Source of the DNA: Deferrisoma camini S3R1 | GTDB lineage: Bacteria > Desulfobacterota > Deferrisomatia > Deferrisomatales > Deferrisomataceae | Direction: 5' to 3' | Assembly (NCBI RefSeq): GCF_000526155.1 | Contig: NZ_JAFN01000001.1 | Coordinates: 1,492,501 to 1,556,500, forward strand | DNA: 64,000 nt | Part shown: positions 17,786-25,414 of the stretch, one piece after another | Numbering within the stretch: the stretch's first letter is position 1 | Layout of the letters: the number at the start of each line of letters is the position of its first letter | Notes under the pieces: generated by a model | What the model was told of the DNA's origin: nothing | Databases searched by the model: none | Seen by the model: only the letters and a program-made list of their open reading frames with translations | Made by a program: the position numbers and the translations under genes

Positions 17786-18199
17786 ATGCCAAGAACGTAC
17801 AATTTATTTATAAGCCATTCGTGGGCATATAGTGATGCATATGAAAAATTGGTATCATTGCTTGATGCAAAGCCATACTTCATATATAAAAATCACTCTG
17901 TCCCTAAAAATGACCCAATTCATAATGCACCTTACGACTATCAGTTGTATGAAGCAATAAAAAATAAGATTACTGGAGTTCACGTTGTGTTAATTTTGGC
18001 TGGGGTGTATTCCAGTTACAGCAAATGGATTGATAAGGAAATAAAAATTGCAAAAACAGAATTCATGAGACCAAAACCTATCGTTGCTATTCAGCCTTGG
18101 GGTGCTGAGAAAACTTCTAGGAAAGTCAAAGAAGCTGCGGATAGAATCGTTGGATGGAACACTGATTCAATAGTTTCTGCTATTAGAGAATTGGCATAA
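17786..18199 (+). CDS. TIR-domain protein of the ThsB-like class
   Basis: The 137-residue protein is a single TIR-like domain of the PF08937 type: first strand and loop YNLFISHSWAYSD, then HVVLILAGVYSSYSKWIDKEI with the candidate catalytic Glu (E85), and a final PKPIVAIQPWG strand. ThsB-type TIR proteins of Thoeris defence make NAD-derived signal molecules after phage infection. It starts at ATG 17786, 16 bases after the cassette junction, and is followed after 11 bases by a three-helix membrane protein. The gene is AT-rich, unlike the flanks. The enzymatic role is inferred from the family. Confidence 0.8.
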   Translation: MPRTYNLFISHSWAYSDAYEKLVSLLDAKPYFIYKNHSVPKNDPIHNAPYDYQLYEAIKNKITGVHVVLILAGVYSSYSKWIDKEIKIAKTEFMRPKPIVAIQPWGAEKTSRKVKEAADRIVGWNTDSIVSAIRELA

Positions 18200-18210
18200 G
18201 GCAAAAAATA

Positions 18211-18732
18211 ATGTCCTTAGAAGAAACGCTATTCAGGGTAAAAAAGGCAGAATATGGGGCAAATTATGAGAGCCATTACATTGAACAGTATAAATTGTAT
18301 GTTGAAATGGCAGATCGTATTAGCAGTAGGAGACAATCTGCAAATTCATTTTTCTTATCAGTAAATACGGCAGTGGTTGCTTTAATTGGATATGTGCAGT
18401 TAGGAGGTGCTGTTGACACAAGTAATAAATTTTATTGGTTGGTAAGCATTGCTGGCATGGCCTTATGTTATACATGGTATCGACTGATTCGTTCATACAA
18501 AGATCTTAATTCGGGTAAATTTAAAGTCATTCATGTTATGGAGAAAAATTTACCAATAGCGCCATATGATGCAGAATGGGAATCATTGGAACGCGGTAAG
18601 AATCCTAAGATTTATCATCCATTTACAAGAGTAGAAATGGTTGTGCCGTGGGTGTTTTTTGCACTCCACTTGTCGGTTTTAGTGAATGTTGTTCCTTGGT
18701 CATATTGTTTTCACGTGCTAATAAACAAATAG
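18211..18732 (+). CDS. Three-helix membrane protein, RipA-like; putative partner of the TIR protein
   Basis: The 173-residue protein has a soluble N-terminal helix region (1-42, VKKAEYGANYESHYIEQYKLYVEMADRIS is its core), membrane helices at about 44-64, 74-93 and 141-163, and a cytoplasmic stretch between the second and third. The N-terminal pattern and topology resemble the RipA family of octameric membrane proteins. It follows the TIR gene by 11 bases inside the same integron cassette, so the two travel together. In known TIR systems the second gene is the effector that responds to the signal; a membrane effector is a plausible reading, not shown. Confidence 0.7.
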   Translation: MSLEETLFRVKKAEYGANYESHYIEQYKLYVEMADRISSRRQSANSFFLSVNTAVVALIGYVQLGGAVDTSNKFYWLVSIAGMALCYTWYRLIRSYKDLNSGKFKVIHVMEKNLPIAPYDAEWESLERGKNPKIYHPFTRVEMVVPWVFFALHLSVLVNVVPWSYCFHVLINK

Positions 18733-18736
18733 AGAA

Positions 18737-18748
18737 GCGCTAACACGT
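18737..18748 (+). other. attC1, left fragment
   Basis: GCGCTAACAC is the left core of the attC of cassette 1, cut off by the IS110/IS1111-type element. The right part is at 20391-20449. Confidence 0.6.
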
Positions 18749-18762
18749 ATATGGCCTCCTCC

Positions 18763-19251
18763 GGTCAAGGCGAAAACGGTCCCTGAACCGAGGTTTTTCT
18801 CGGTTTTGCGTAAGTGACGGGTCCCAGCGTCGGTGGTTTCGGTCTCTGACTTCGTTTGCTGGTTTTCGGGTTTGCAGACGTTCGTGTCTGCACCAAACAC
18901 GTATCGACGGTCGTTTGGCTGAGGTCCTTGAAAAGCCGGGCCTCGCCGGTAGAAACAGCTTCGTGCCCTCGTGCCGGCCGACTCTTTGCGGTGGGGCTCA
19001 GGTGGTTGACCTGTCCAGTTCGTAGCGCGGCTCGGGGGAGGGGCAGAGCACGAACCCCGAAGACCGGGACGTCACACAAACCAGCGGGGCCCGGGGCATG
19101 GGTCCAATCAAAGCGACATGGGCTCGGGTCGAAGGGCCGAGGCACCCGGGGCACGCGCGCTCGGAGCGCAAACGGAGAGTTCTTCGGGTGCAACGCGCGG
19201 CTGAGACCCCATCGTCCCAGTTAGACGAAACGGCTCCCATGCCCCGGCCCA
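18763..19251 (-). ncRNA. Putative guide RNA region of the IS1111-type element
   Basis: In the IS1111 group the RNA that directs the transposase to its target (bridge or seek RNA) is encoded downstream of the transposase gene, as this gene-free stretch is. Read on the minus strand, a small hairpin starts 25 bases after the stop codon: CGTC / GACG stem with loop TAACTGG (19213-19227). The segment GTCTAAC there equals an attC core-type sequence. The RNA borders cannot be set by eye. Confidence 0.45.
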
Positions 19252-20298
19252 TCAGGTGGTTGCAAAGAAGCGGTTTTCGTCAAAAGCCTCCCGCCGCTTG
19301 AGCATGAAGTAGAGCGCGCGGCCGAGCTTGTGGGCGAGAATCGAAAGGGCCTTGCCCTTGCCGTGCTTGCCGGCGAGGCGCTCGACATGGCGCTTGGCGC
19401 GCGAAGACTCGCGAAGGAGAAGAATGGCCGCCTCGGAGAACGCCCACTTGAGATGCGGGTTGCCGATCTTTCGTCCACCCGAGCCTTTTCGCTTACCGGC
19501 GGACTCGTGAGCAGGGGTTACAAGCCGGGCGTAGGAGCAGAAGTCCTGGACACGGGGGAAGCGGCGGATGTCGTGGATCTCGTAGAGGAAGGTCAGCGCG
19601 AGGATCTTGCCGACGCCTGGGATGGTGCGAAGGCAGTGGAAGGCATGGGGGTCGTGGATCTTGGCGGTGCGGACGAGATGGAGCTCGATCTCGGCGAGGA
19701 GCTGGTCGTAGACATCAACGAGGTCCACATCCATCTCGATCATGGTACGCACGCTGGGGTCTTCGAAGCGATCGGCCACATCGACGCGGTTGGCGGCATA
19801 AGCGAGCTTTTTGCGAAACGGGGGCAGATTGTACTGGGAGTTGGTGTTCTCGATGTGGGCCAGGAGCTCGGCGCGGCGGCGCATGAGGTAGTGGCGGCGC
19901 CGAAGGAGATCGCGAGTAGAGCGCATCTGGGCGGGGTAGACGTAGGCCTGGGGAAAGGTGCCACCCCGGAGGAGATGGGCGATCTTGAGGGAGTCGATGC
20001 GATCGTTCTTGGCCTTGGCGCCGTGGATGGCGCGCATGTAGAGGGCGTGACCGAGAACGAAGGGGAGGTTTTCTCGGGCGCACAGATCGCTGATCCAGTA
20101 CCAGGCGAACATGCACTCCACGGCAACGGCCACGTCAGGGCGAAAGGGCTCGAGGACCCGCAAGAGGGCCTCCGGAGAAGCTGGGATCTTTCGGTGGAGG
20201 CGCACCTCACCGGCGTGGTCGAGGATGCAGACATAGAGACTCCGGGCATGGAGATCGATGCCGCAGTAGAAGTCATGTTGTCCCAGGTAGAAACGCAT
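19252..20298 (-). CDS. IS110-family transposase (IS1111 type)
   Basis: The 348-residue protein has an N-terminal DEDD RuvC-like domain (FYCGIDLHARSLYVCILD, AVAVECMFAWYWISDLC, KNDRIDSLKIAHLL) and a C-terminal Transposase_20 domain (LRTIPGVGKILALTFLYEI, KIGNPHLKWAFSEAA) with the conserved Ser region. ATG 20298 follows AAGGAGGAGGCC, which itself matches the inverted repeat. These enzymes cut and rejoin with RNA guidance. Confidence 0.93.
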   Translation of the reverse strand: MRFYLGQHDFYCGIDLHARSLYVCILDHAGEVRLHRKIPASPEALLRVLEPFRPDVAVAVECMFAWYWISDLCARENLPFVLGHALYMRAIHGAKAKNDRIDSLKIAHLLRGGTFPQAYVYPAQMRSTRDLLRRRHYLMRRRAELLAHIENTNSQYNLPPFRKKLAYAANRVDVADRFEDPSVRTMIEMDVDLVDVYDQLLAEIELHLVRTAKIHDPHAFHCLRTIPGVGKILALTFLYEIHDIRRFPRVQDFCSYARLVTPAHESAGKRKGSGGRKIGNPHLKWAFSEAAILLLRESSRAKRHVERLAGKHGKGKALSILAHKLGRALYFMLKRREAFDENRFFATT

Positions 20299-20390
20299 GG
20301 CCTCCTCCTTGGCGAGAGGGTTTGAGGACACCCTGGAGCGTAGCCGAGGTCGGCGGCTCCGAGGAGGAGGCCATCAACAGTATCCAGGCG

Positions 20391-20449
20391 CTGCACTGGA
20401 CCGCTATTCCGCTGCGCTCCATAGCGGCCAGTGAGCTTAGTCGTTAGGC
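20391..20449 (+). other. attC1, right part
   Basis: CACTGG-A-CCGCTA pairs with TAGCGG-CCAGTG, leaving one extrahelical A, and the site ends with GTTAGGC (20443-20449). This is the stem and right core of the attC split by the IS1111-type element. Confidence 0.8.
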
Positions 20450-20639
20450 CAAAGAAAGGATAGCAATGAGCTACGACGAACAAGATGCCGCAATGGATGA
20501 GTTCTATGACCAAATAAGCAAAGAACTTTATCCGGAGCATAAAGAGCAAGCGATTGAGGAATTCACTCAGGAGAAGCTGAAATCATATTACCTGCAAAAT
20601 CCTGGCGTAATGCGGCCCGCAGTAGAAGCAACTGAACGA

Positions 20640-20721
20640 CCACCGGCTAAAGCCGGTGGGTTCTGTTGCGACTGAAAGTCGCTGGTTGCGGCTGAAGCCG
20701 CTGTCGTGCGGCTAAAGCCGG
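20640..20721. repeat. Four tandem hairpins at the IS200 end
   Basis: CACCGGCT-AA-AGCCGGTG, GCGACT-GAA-AGTCGC, GCGGCT-GA-AGCCGC and CGGCT-AA-AGCCG follow each other at roughly 20-30 base spacing. Stems vary in step on both arms and all carry CT-(G)AA-AG at the top. Confidence 0.75.
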
Positions 20722-20722
20722 C

Positions 20723-21163
20723 TCAAGCCCGTGCTTCGTCGGACACCTTGAAGTCGTCCTCCGGCGGCACAGTCTGCTGCTCGATATACGCTTTGATCAC
20801 CTCGTCCGTCACCGTGCCCGACGAAGCACAAAAGTAGCCCCGAGCCCAAATGTGCTGCCCCCAATACCGTTTCCGAAGAGACGGAAACTCTTGCTGCAAC
20901 ATCTTTGACGATCGTCCCTTCACATACTGCATGATCCGAGCCGGCGACAAGCTCGGAGGAGCTGACACAAACAGATGAACATGATCCTTACTTACATAGC
21001 CCTTCAGTATCGTGATCTCTCGCGCCATGCATATTTGCCGGATAATATCCCGCGCGCGCTCCGCTATCTCCCCTCTCAGAATCTTGTATCGATATTTCGT
21101 CACCCATACAAAGTGATACTTGATGTCATGGACTGTGTGTGCCCCTCTTCGATACTCTGCCAT
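20723..21163 (-). CDS. tnpA: IS200-type Y1 transposase TnpA
   Basis: The 146-residue single-domain HUH transposase has HIS motif KDHVHLFVS and the nucleophile Tyr in IKAYIEQQ. YHFVWVTKYRYKIL at the N-terminus is typical of IS200. AAGGAGG precedes ATG 21163; the longer frame is not needed. It moves single-stranded DNA by recognising the end hairpins. Confidence 0.93.
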   Translation of the reverse strand: MAEYRRGAHTVHDIKYHFVWVTKYRYKILRGEIAERARDIIRQICMAREITILKGYVSKDHVHLFVSAPPSLSPARIMQYVKGRSSKMLQQEFPSLRKRYWGQHIWARGYFCASSGTVTDEVIKAYIEQQTVPPEDDFKVSDEARA

Positions 21164-21710
21164 CGCGGACCTCCTTGCTGGTCCGCCAACCCTACAAAGA
21201 AAAACCTGCTGAAGCAATTCCGCCTAAAGGCGAAGGATTGTGACCTGGCACTTCGAAATTCAAGAGGGTAATTGGCAACTAGAACAAAAAAGATACTCTC
21301 CAGCACTTGTTTTCTATGTGACTGCTATCGAGCTTTTGTTAAAAGCAACATTATTACGTCCGGTGCTTTATGGGTTAATTCACAATGAGGGGCTTGCTGA
21401 AATAATGATCAAGCATATTCTTGGCCAAACTGGTGTTGAGAGATATGAAAATCTATTGGCGCAGTTGTTTGATAATCTGGCCGATATAGATGTAAAGAAA
21501 ATATCAAGGGAAGGTACAAAAACAAAGTTATTTGTAGAATGTCGGGAACTTCAAAAGGTCAGAAACAACGTAATTCACCAAGGTCAAAGCTGTACTGACA
21601 AAGACGCAGAAAAGGGTAAATTGGTCTCTATTGCAGTATTCGAACAAATTGTGCGGCCAATGCTTTATTCGCTTGGTCTTACCGTTATCGAGAAAGGGCG
21701 GATCGTTGAG

Positions 21711-21779
21711 GCCTAACACGCTCGTTCGGACGCAAACTACGCTGCGCTTCGTTTGCGCCGCACAGCTTTATCGTTAGTC
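21711..21779 (+). other. attC2
   Basis: The site runs from GCCTAAC (21711) to GTTAGTC (21779). CGG-A-CGCAAA pairs with TTTGCG-CCG, leaving an extrahelical A. The HEPN stop codon lies inside the left core. Confidence 0.85.
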
Positions 21780-21796
21780 CATGAAAGGATAATAAG

Positions 21797-22408
21797 ATGA
21801 AGAAAATTAACTTCAAAAAGGAACTTAAACCGTTATACAGTGCATCTTCAAAAAAGGTAGCAATTGTAGATGTACCAAAAATGAATTTTCTTATGATAGA
21901 CGGCGAAGGCGATCCAAATACCTCAAGGGAATTTCAAGAGGCAGTTGAAGCCTTATTCAGTCTTTCTTATACCTTAAAATTTATGATAAAGAAGAGTGAA
22001 TTATCTATTGATTATGGAGTCATGCCATTAGAAGGTTTATGGTGGGTTGATGATATGACCCAATTCAGCATAGAAAATAAAGAAGATTGGAAATGGACAT
22101 TAATGATTATGCAACCAAAATTTGTGAAGGAGAAGTTAGTTATTGAGGCCAAAGAACAACCCAAAAAGAAGAAAAACTTACCTGCATTGTCTAAAGTGCA
22201 TTTTAAGGAATTTTCAGAAGGAAAAGTAGCACAGATAATGCATATTGGTCCGTTTTCAGAAGAAGGTCCAACTATTGAAAAGCTCCATGATTTCATTAAG
22301 GATAATGGTTATAAACTTTACGGCAAGCACCATGAAATATATTTAAGTGATATTAGGAGGGCAACACCAGAGAATTGGAAAACTATTATAAGACAACCAA
22401 TAAGATAA
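21797..22408 (+). CDS. GyrI-like small-molecule-binding protein (cassette 3)
   Basis: The 203-residue protein follows the GyrI-like/SOUL-type pattern: VPKMNFLMIDGEGDPN, LFSLSYTLKFMIKK, PLEGLWWVDD and a C-terminal repeat HFKEFSEGKVAQIMHIGPFSEE ... YLSDIRRATPENWKTIIRQP. The ATG at 21797 follows AAAGGATAAT. Such domains bind drugs or lipophilic ligands and occur often as integron cassettes; the role here is unknown. Low GC content matches the other cassettes. Confidence 0.8.
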   Translation: MKKINFKKELKPLYSASSKKVAIVDVPKMNFLMIDGEGDPNTSREFQEAVEALFSLSYTLKFMIKKSELSIDYGVMPLEGLWWVDDMTQFSIENKEDWKWTLMIMQPKFVKEKLVIEAKEQPKKKKNLPALSKVHFKEFSEGKVAQIMHIGPFSEEGPTIEKLHDFIKDNGYKLYGKHHEIYLSDIRRATPENWKTIIRQPIR

Positions 22409-22411
22409 AAG

Positions 22412-22483
22412 GGCTAACAAGCCGGTTCAGGGGACGCAAAAACTTGCTGCGCTCGTTTTGCGCCCCTGACCTCAGCGTTCGGC
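22412..22483 (+). other. attC3
   Basis: GGCTAAC (22412) to GTTCGGC (22483). TCAGGGG-A-CGCAAAA pairs with TTTTGCG-CCCCTGA, with one extrahelical A. Confidence 0.85.
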
Positions 22484-22527
22484 CTCAAAGGCCCAAGGAT
22501 GGGATGGTTTGATAAAAGGTAAAGCAG

Positions 22528-23319
22528 ATGGCAAAAGATGGGCAGTTGTCTGAACTCGTTGAGTTGGTCGCTGATTTTGAAAGGATAGACAGCTCTATAC
22601 CCTCAGCCATCAGCGCCGGTGATTTCGACGTAATCGAGAAGGCAATGGAGGCCAAGAAGAAGGTTAAACGATACCTGTCAGACTGCAAGCCTCTTAATAT
22701 GGGCCGAGATCTGGGGATCAAACTGAAAAAGATACGGGATAATTACGGATATAACATTGATCGCCTTCTGGAGGCCCTCGAAAGCAAAACTGGAACTCAT
22801 GTGTCACAAGAATCTGAGGAGGATATGGACTATGTCGATGCGTTATTCAGCCTGGGTACTGCTGATTACGTAGACGATAATTTCTTTAGGAGAAAGAACC
22901 AAGTCGGCACACTTATCGTCAACGAGTCACTTCCTGACCATTTCGTTCAGCATTTCGACAATCTCCGTGAATGTTACTCATTAGGCCTCTTTCAGGCGGT
23001 TGTTGTCTACTGCCGAGCGGTCATCGAAACGGGTTGTTTTGAAGCGCTTCGTCGCAGGGGGCGGGTGAAACTCGATCCCAAAGTTGACGACATTCGTGAG
23101 TTCCGTCTCAAGCGGCTTATGTGGAGCGTGAAACCATTCGTCTATACGCCAAATTGGGATAAAGCCGACGCGACGATTAAGAAAGCGAACGAGGTCCTTC
23201 ACTCAAAGCGAAGGAAAGTCGTAATTTCGGAACAAGAGGCGTTTGATGCCATCCAAAACACTTTCGCTATTATCGAGGAATTGTTCTCCGGCGGCCAGAT
23301 GAAGAATCGAGGAAGATAG
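22528..23319 (+). CDS. DUF4145-like cassette protein, unknown (cassette 4)
   Basis: The 263-residue soluble protein has a helical N-terminal half (LSELVELVADFERIDSS, charged coiled-coil region near 60-90). Its C-terminal half contains FDNLRECYSLGLFQAVVVYCRAVIETGCFEALRRRG, followed by KKANEVLHSKRR and a last helix. That half fits the DUF4145/HEPN-like class of nucleic-acid-associated domains, though the strict R-x4-6-H motif is not evident. Codon use is closer to 50 percent GC than in neighbouring cassettes, so it probably has a different origin. Confidence 0.65.
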   Translation: MAKDGQLSELVELVADFERIDSSIPSAISAGDFDVIEKAMEAKKKVKRYLSDCKPLNMGRDLGIKLKKIRDNYGYNIDRLLEALESKTGTHVSQESEEDMDYVDALFSLGTADYVDDNFFRRKNQVGTLIVNESLPDHFVQHFDNLRECYSLGLFQAVVVYCRAVIETGCFEALRRRGRVKLDPKVDDIREFRLKRLMWSVKPFVYTPNWDKADATIKKANEVLHSKRRKVVISEQEAFDAIQNTFAIIEELFSGGQMKNRGR

Positions 23320-23320
23320 G

Positions 23321-23392
23321 CCCGAACAATGCCATGCACTGGATTTGTGTTCCGATGCGCTCCACACAAACCAGTGATGGCAGGCGTTATGT
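23321..23392 (+). other. attC4
   Basis: CCCGAAC (23321) to GTTATGT (23392). CACTGG-A-TTTGTGT pairs with ACACAAA-CCAGTG, with one extrahelical A. Confidence 0.85.
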
Positions 23393-23429
23393 AAAAAAAG
23401 ACTATACTCAACAACTTAGGATTATAATT

Positions 23430-24062
23430 ATGGAAACCATACAGACACAAATAGCCTTTTATTTTAATACCGATTTTAAAAAAGATTTTGAAATATTATC
23501 ATTGTCAATAAAAGAATTATTTGGACATAAGGCTCAAACGATTTTAATCCCTATTCCTAAAGATGAACCAAGTGAAATACCGAGACTGATTTTACAATAT
23601 GATAAATTTAAAATTAATGTTTCAAAAAATAGGTTAGATATTTTCACTTCTGAGGACATTACTGCAATTTACCAGAAAATAATATATGACCTATTTGACA
23701 GGTTAAATATTAAAATTATTAGAATTGGATTTGTAAAAACATTTTTTTTGCCGTCCAAAATAGATGACTTAAAAAAAATATTGAATGAGAAGTTGCAATC
23801 AATCTCCTATAAGGAGATTAGTTTGCGTTTAGGAATTGAAATAACATGCAAAGGATTTAAGTGCAATAATATTGAAAAAATTGATTTTGGTCAGGCACAG
23901 AAATTTGAAAACGGCAAAATCATTCGTACTGAAGGACAGATTATTCAAAGGGATATTAATACTTCACCTGAGAATTCAGATGTTATACCTGCTGATAAAA
24001 TTGAATCACTAATTCAAGAGTTTATGAACATTGCACACAGCAGAATCATAAATATTAAATAA
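23430..24062 (+). CDS. Soluble cassette protein paired with a membrane protein, unknown (cassette 5, first gene)
   Basis: The 210-residue protein is very AT-rich (Ile, Lys, Asn, Phe). Predicted strands alternate (TQIAFYFNT, AQTILIPIP, KFKINVSKNRLDIFT, IKIIRIGFVKTFFLP, ISLRLGIEITC), suggesting an alpha/beta sandwich. The pattern of an N-terminal half ending in RIGFVKTF followed by a second alike half recalls proteins in the TIGR04255 group, but I am not sure. It ends 18 bases before the membrane-protein gene in the same cassette. Confidence 0.65.
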   Translation: METIQTQIAFYFNTDFKKDFEILSLSIKELFGHKAQTILIPIPKDEPSEIPRLILQYDKFKINVSKNRLDIFTSEDITAIYQKIIYDLFDRLNIKIIRIGFVKTFFLPSKIDDLKKILNEKLQSISYKEISLRLGIEITCKGFKCNNIEKIDFGQAQKFENGKIIRTEGQIIQRDINTSPENSDVIPADKIESLIQEFMNIAHSRIINIK

Positions 24063-24080
24063 ATAGTAAGGAAAAATTTG

Positions 24081-24647
24081 ATGGAAGAAATCATAATTCC
24101 GAAAAATACTGGCACAGATCATACTGAATTGCCACCAGGTTATCAGCGTTATGTGATTCCAGATAGTTTACAGGAACAAGACCGTCTAAAATTGTTTGGT
24201 GAGCAGATAAATGCCGTTATTAACAAACAGATTGAAATAGAAAAAATAATACAACAATATAAGGCACAGGTCGATGAGTATGCCAAAGAATTAAAAATTC
24301 AAACCAATAGAAATATGGAGGTTATCGGCGTATTTTCCTCCATCATTGCCTTATTAATTATTGATGTAAATATTATAAAAAGTGCTCAGACTTTCTTATC
24401 ATCTATTCTTTTAATAATAGCTTTGACCTGCTGTGTGGCAATATTTAGTATAATGATTCATTCTTTTTTTAGTGAAGAACCATCAAAGAAATTTAATAAG
24501 CACTTCTGGATACCTGCACTTATTTTATCATTATTGCTATGCTATGGCATAGCAGTAGAAACGGGATTTTTGAAAAACGAGAAGCAACAACAGCTTGAAA
24601 ATATTTCTAAGTATCGTGATTCTAAGAAAATAGAAATAAAAAAATGA
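24081..24647 (+). CDS. Three-helix membrane protein with coiled coil (cassette 5, second gene)
   Basis: The 188-residue protein has a disordered N-terminus, a coiled coil (about 40-76), then membrane helices at about 81-97, 104-126 and 142-159 and a charged tail. AAGGAAAAATTTG precedes ATG 24081. The pairing of a soluble protein with a small membrane protein in one mobile cassette is a frequent layout for two-gene stress or phage-defence modules, where the membrane protein is the effector. No family was recognised. Confidence 0.7.
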   Translation: MEEIIIPKNTGTDHTELPPGYQRYVIPDSLQEQDRLKLFGEQINAVINKQIEIEKIIQQYKAQVDEYAKELKIQTNRNMEVIGVFSSIIALLIIDVNIIKSAQTFLSSILLIIALTCCVAIFSIMIHSFFSEEPSKKFNKHFWIPALILSLLLCYGIAVETGFLKNEKQQQLENISKYRDSKKIEIKK

Positions 24648-24649
24648 AT

Positions 24650-24734
24650 ACATAACAAAAGGGTGCACTTGACCGCTATTCCGCTGCGGCCTTTGGCCTT
24701 GCTCCATAGCGGCAAGTGACCCTATGCGTTAACT
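24650..24734 (+). other. attC5
   Basis: ACATAAC (24650) to GTTAACT (24734). CACTTG-A-CCGCTA pairs with TAGCGG-CAAGTG, with one extrahelical A. Its stem base is close to that of attC1. Confidence 0.85.
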
Positions 24735-24746
24735 GGAGGAAGCAAA

Positions 24747-25337
24747 GTGCAAATCAAACATCTGTGGATCACCATGGCAGTGATCATTGTTTTGGCCGGA
24801 ATTAGCGGGTGCGCTACAGAACGTCACATCGCCCCAACGCTATCTGACTCCCCCAAGAGTGGGCTTGATTTGAAACCGCCGGTTCTTTGTGCTGTTTTTG
24901 ATGGCAGAGCAAGTCAGGAACCAAAAGACGCAGCGGCACAACTACAAGAAGATTTGAAGCGGATTTACGGTTCTTCGATTGAATGGAGTAACTACTTTAC
25001 AAAAACACCCCAAGGTCGTGTGGCGGTGCGAGTTCGGCTTGTCATCTTAGGAGCCACATTTGGAAGTCGCCTAATTTCTACAGTGGCCTTTGCGGATGCC
25101 GTGAGTTCAGCGCAGGGTAGCGCCATCGGCCCATGGGGGACCGTTGTGGGTAATATATCGGCCCAGCAGACACTGTTTGCAGGATCTTTTTCCGGTGAAG
25201 GCTGGTGGAATGGTGCCGCTTGGATTGATCTTGAAGTGCAGGACTACCGAGGCGCAAAGCCAATAAACTTTACCCTGCCTATTTCTACTTTGTCAGATTC
25301 GCCGAGGCCTTGGCAAAGAGCGGGTCCGGAAGTATAG
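24747..25337 (+). CDS. Lipoprotein, unknown (cassette 6)
   Basis: The 196-residue protein starts (GTG 24747, after GGAGGAAGC) with a lipoprotein signal, IIVLAGISGC, whose Cys would be lipidated. The mature part alternates short strands (VAVRVRLVILGATFGSRL, AWIDLEVQDY) with a Gly/Ser-rich middle. It contains the only secretion signal in the array. No family was recognised. Confidence 0.75.
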   Translation: MQIKHLWITMAVIIVLAGISGCATERHIAPTLSDSPKSGLDLKPPVLCAVFDGRASQEPKDAAAQLQEDLKRIYGSSIEWSNYFTKTPQGRVAVRVRLVILGATFGSRLISTVAFADAVSSAQGSAIGPWGTVVGNISAQQTLFAGSFSGEGWWNGAAWIDLEVQDYRGAKPINFTLPISTLSDSPRPWQRAGPEV

Positions 25338-25384
25338 TAGCTCTGGGATTCATCGTAACACTTTGAAATAAAAGGAGGATTAGA

Positions 25385-25414
25385 ATGATTACTAAATCGG
25401 AACTGACTAGGTAA
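25385..25414 (+). pseudogene. 5' stub of a second cassette-6 gene
   Basis: AAAGGAGG stands six bases before ATG 25385, but only nine codons (MITKSELTR) follow before a stop at the border of the IS701-type element. A good ribosome site with almost no gene behind it suggests that the element removed or displaced the rest. Confidence 0.4.

Larger units (their letters stand above)
18749..20390 (-). mobile_element. IS110-family (IS1111-type) insertion sequence inside attC1
   Basis: The element has 12-bp subterminal inverted repeats, ATGGCCTCCTCC at 18751-18762 and GGAGGAGGCCAT at 20363-20374, and a DEDD transposase on the minus strand with about 490 bases of gene-free DNA after it. It splits an attC site between its left core and its stem. 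Members of the IS1111 group are known to insert into attC. The exact ends are within a few bases because this family makes no clear target duplication. Confidence 0.85.
20636..21242 (-). mobile_element. IS200/IS605-family element
   Basis: One TnpA gene is flanked by subterminal hairpins: four on the left (20640-20721) and CGCCTAAAGGCG on the right (21226-21237). It is inserted in the HEPN gene of cassette 2. Ends are approximate because IS200 elements have no inverted repeats or target duplication. No TnpB gene is present. Confidence 0.8.
20466..21716 (+). pseudogene. HEPN-domain gene interrupted by an IS200-type element
   Basis: The 5' part (20466 to about 20635) encodes MSYDEQDAAMDEFYDQISKE and about 35 further residues. 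The 3' part (about 21245-21716) encodes a helical domain with SPALVFYVTAIELLLKATLL and VRNNVIHQG, whose R-x4-H is the HEPN ribonuclease motif. Both are on the plus strand in one cassette and are separated by the IS200 element. The intact product would be about 215-230 residues. HEPN proteins of this shape often act as toxins or abortive-infection RNases; this copy is inactive unless the element excises. Confidence 0.7.
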
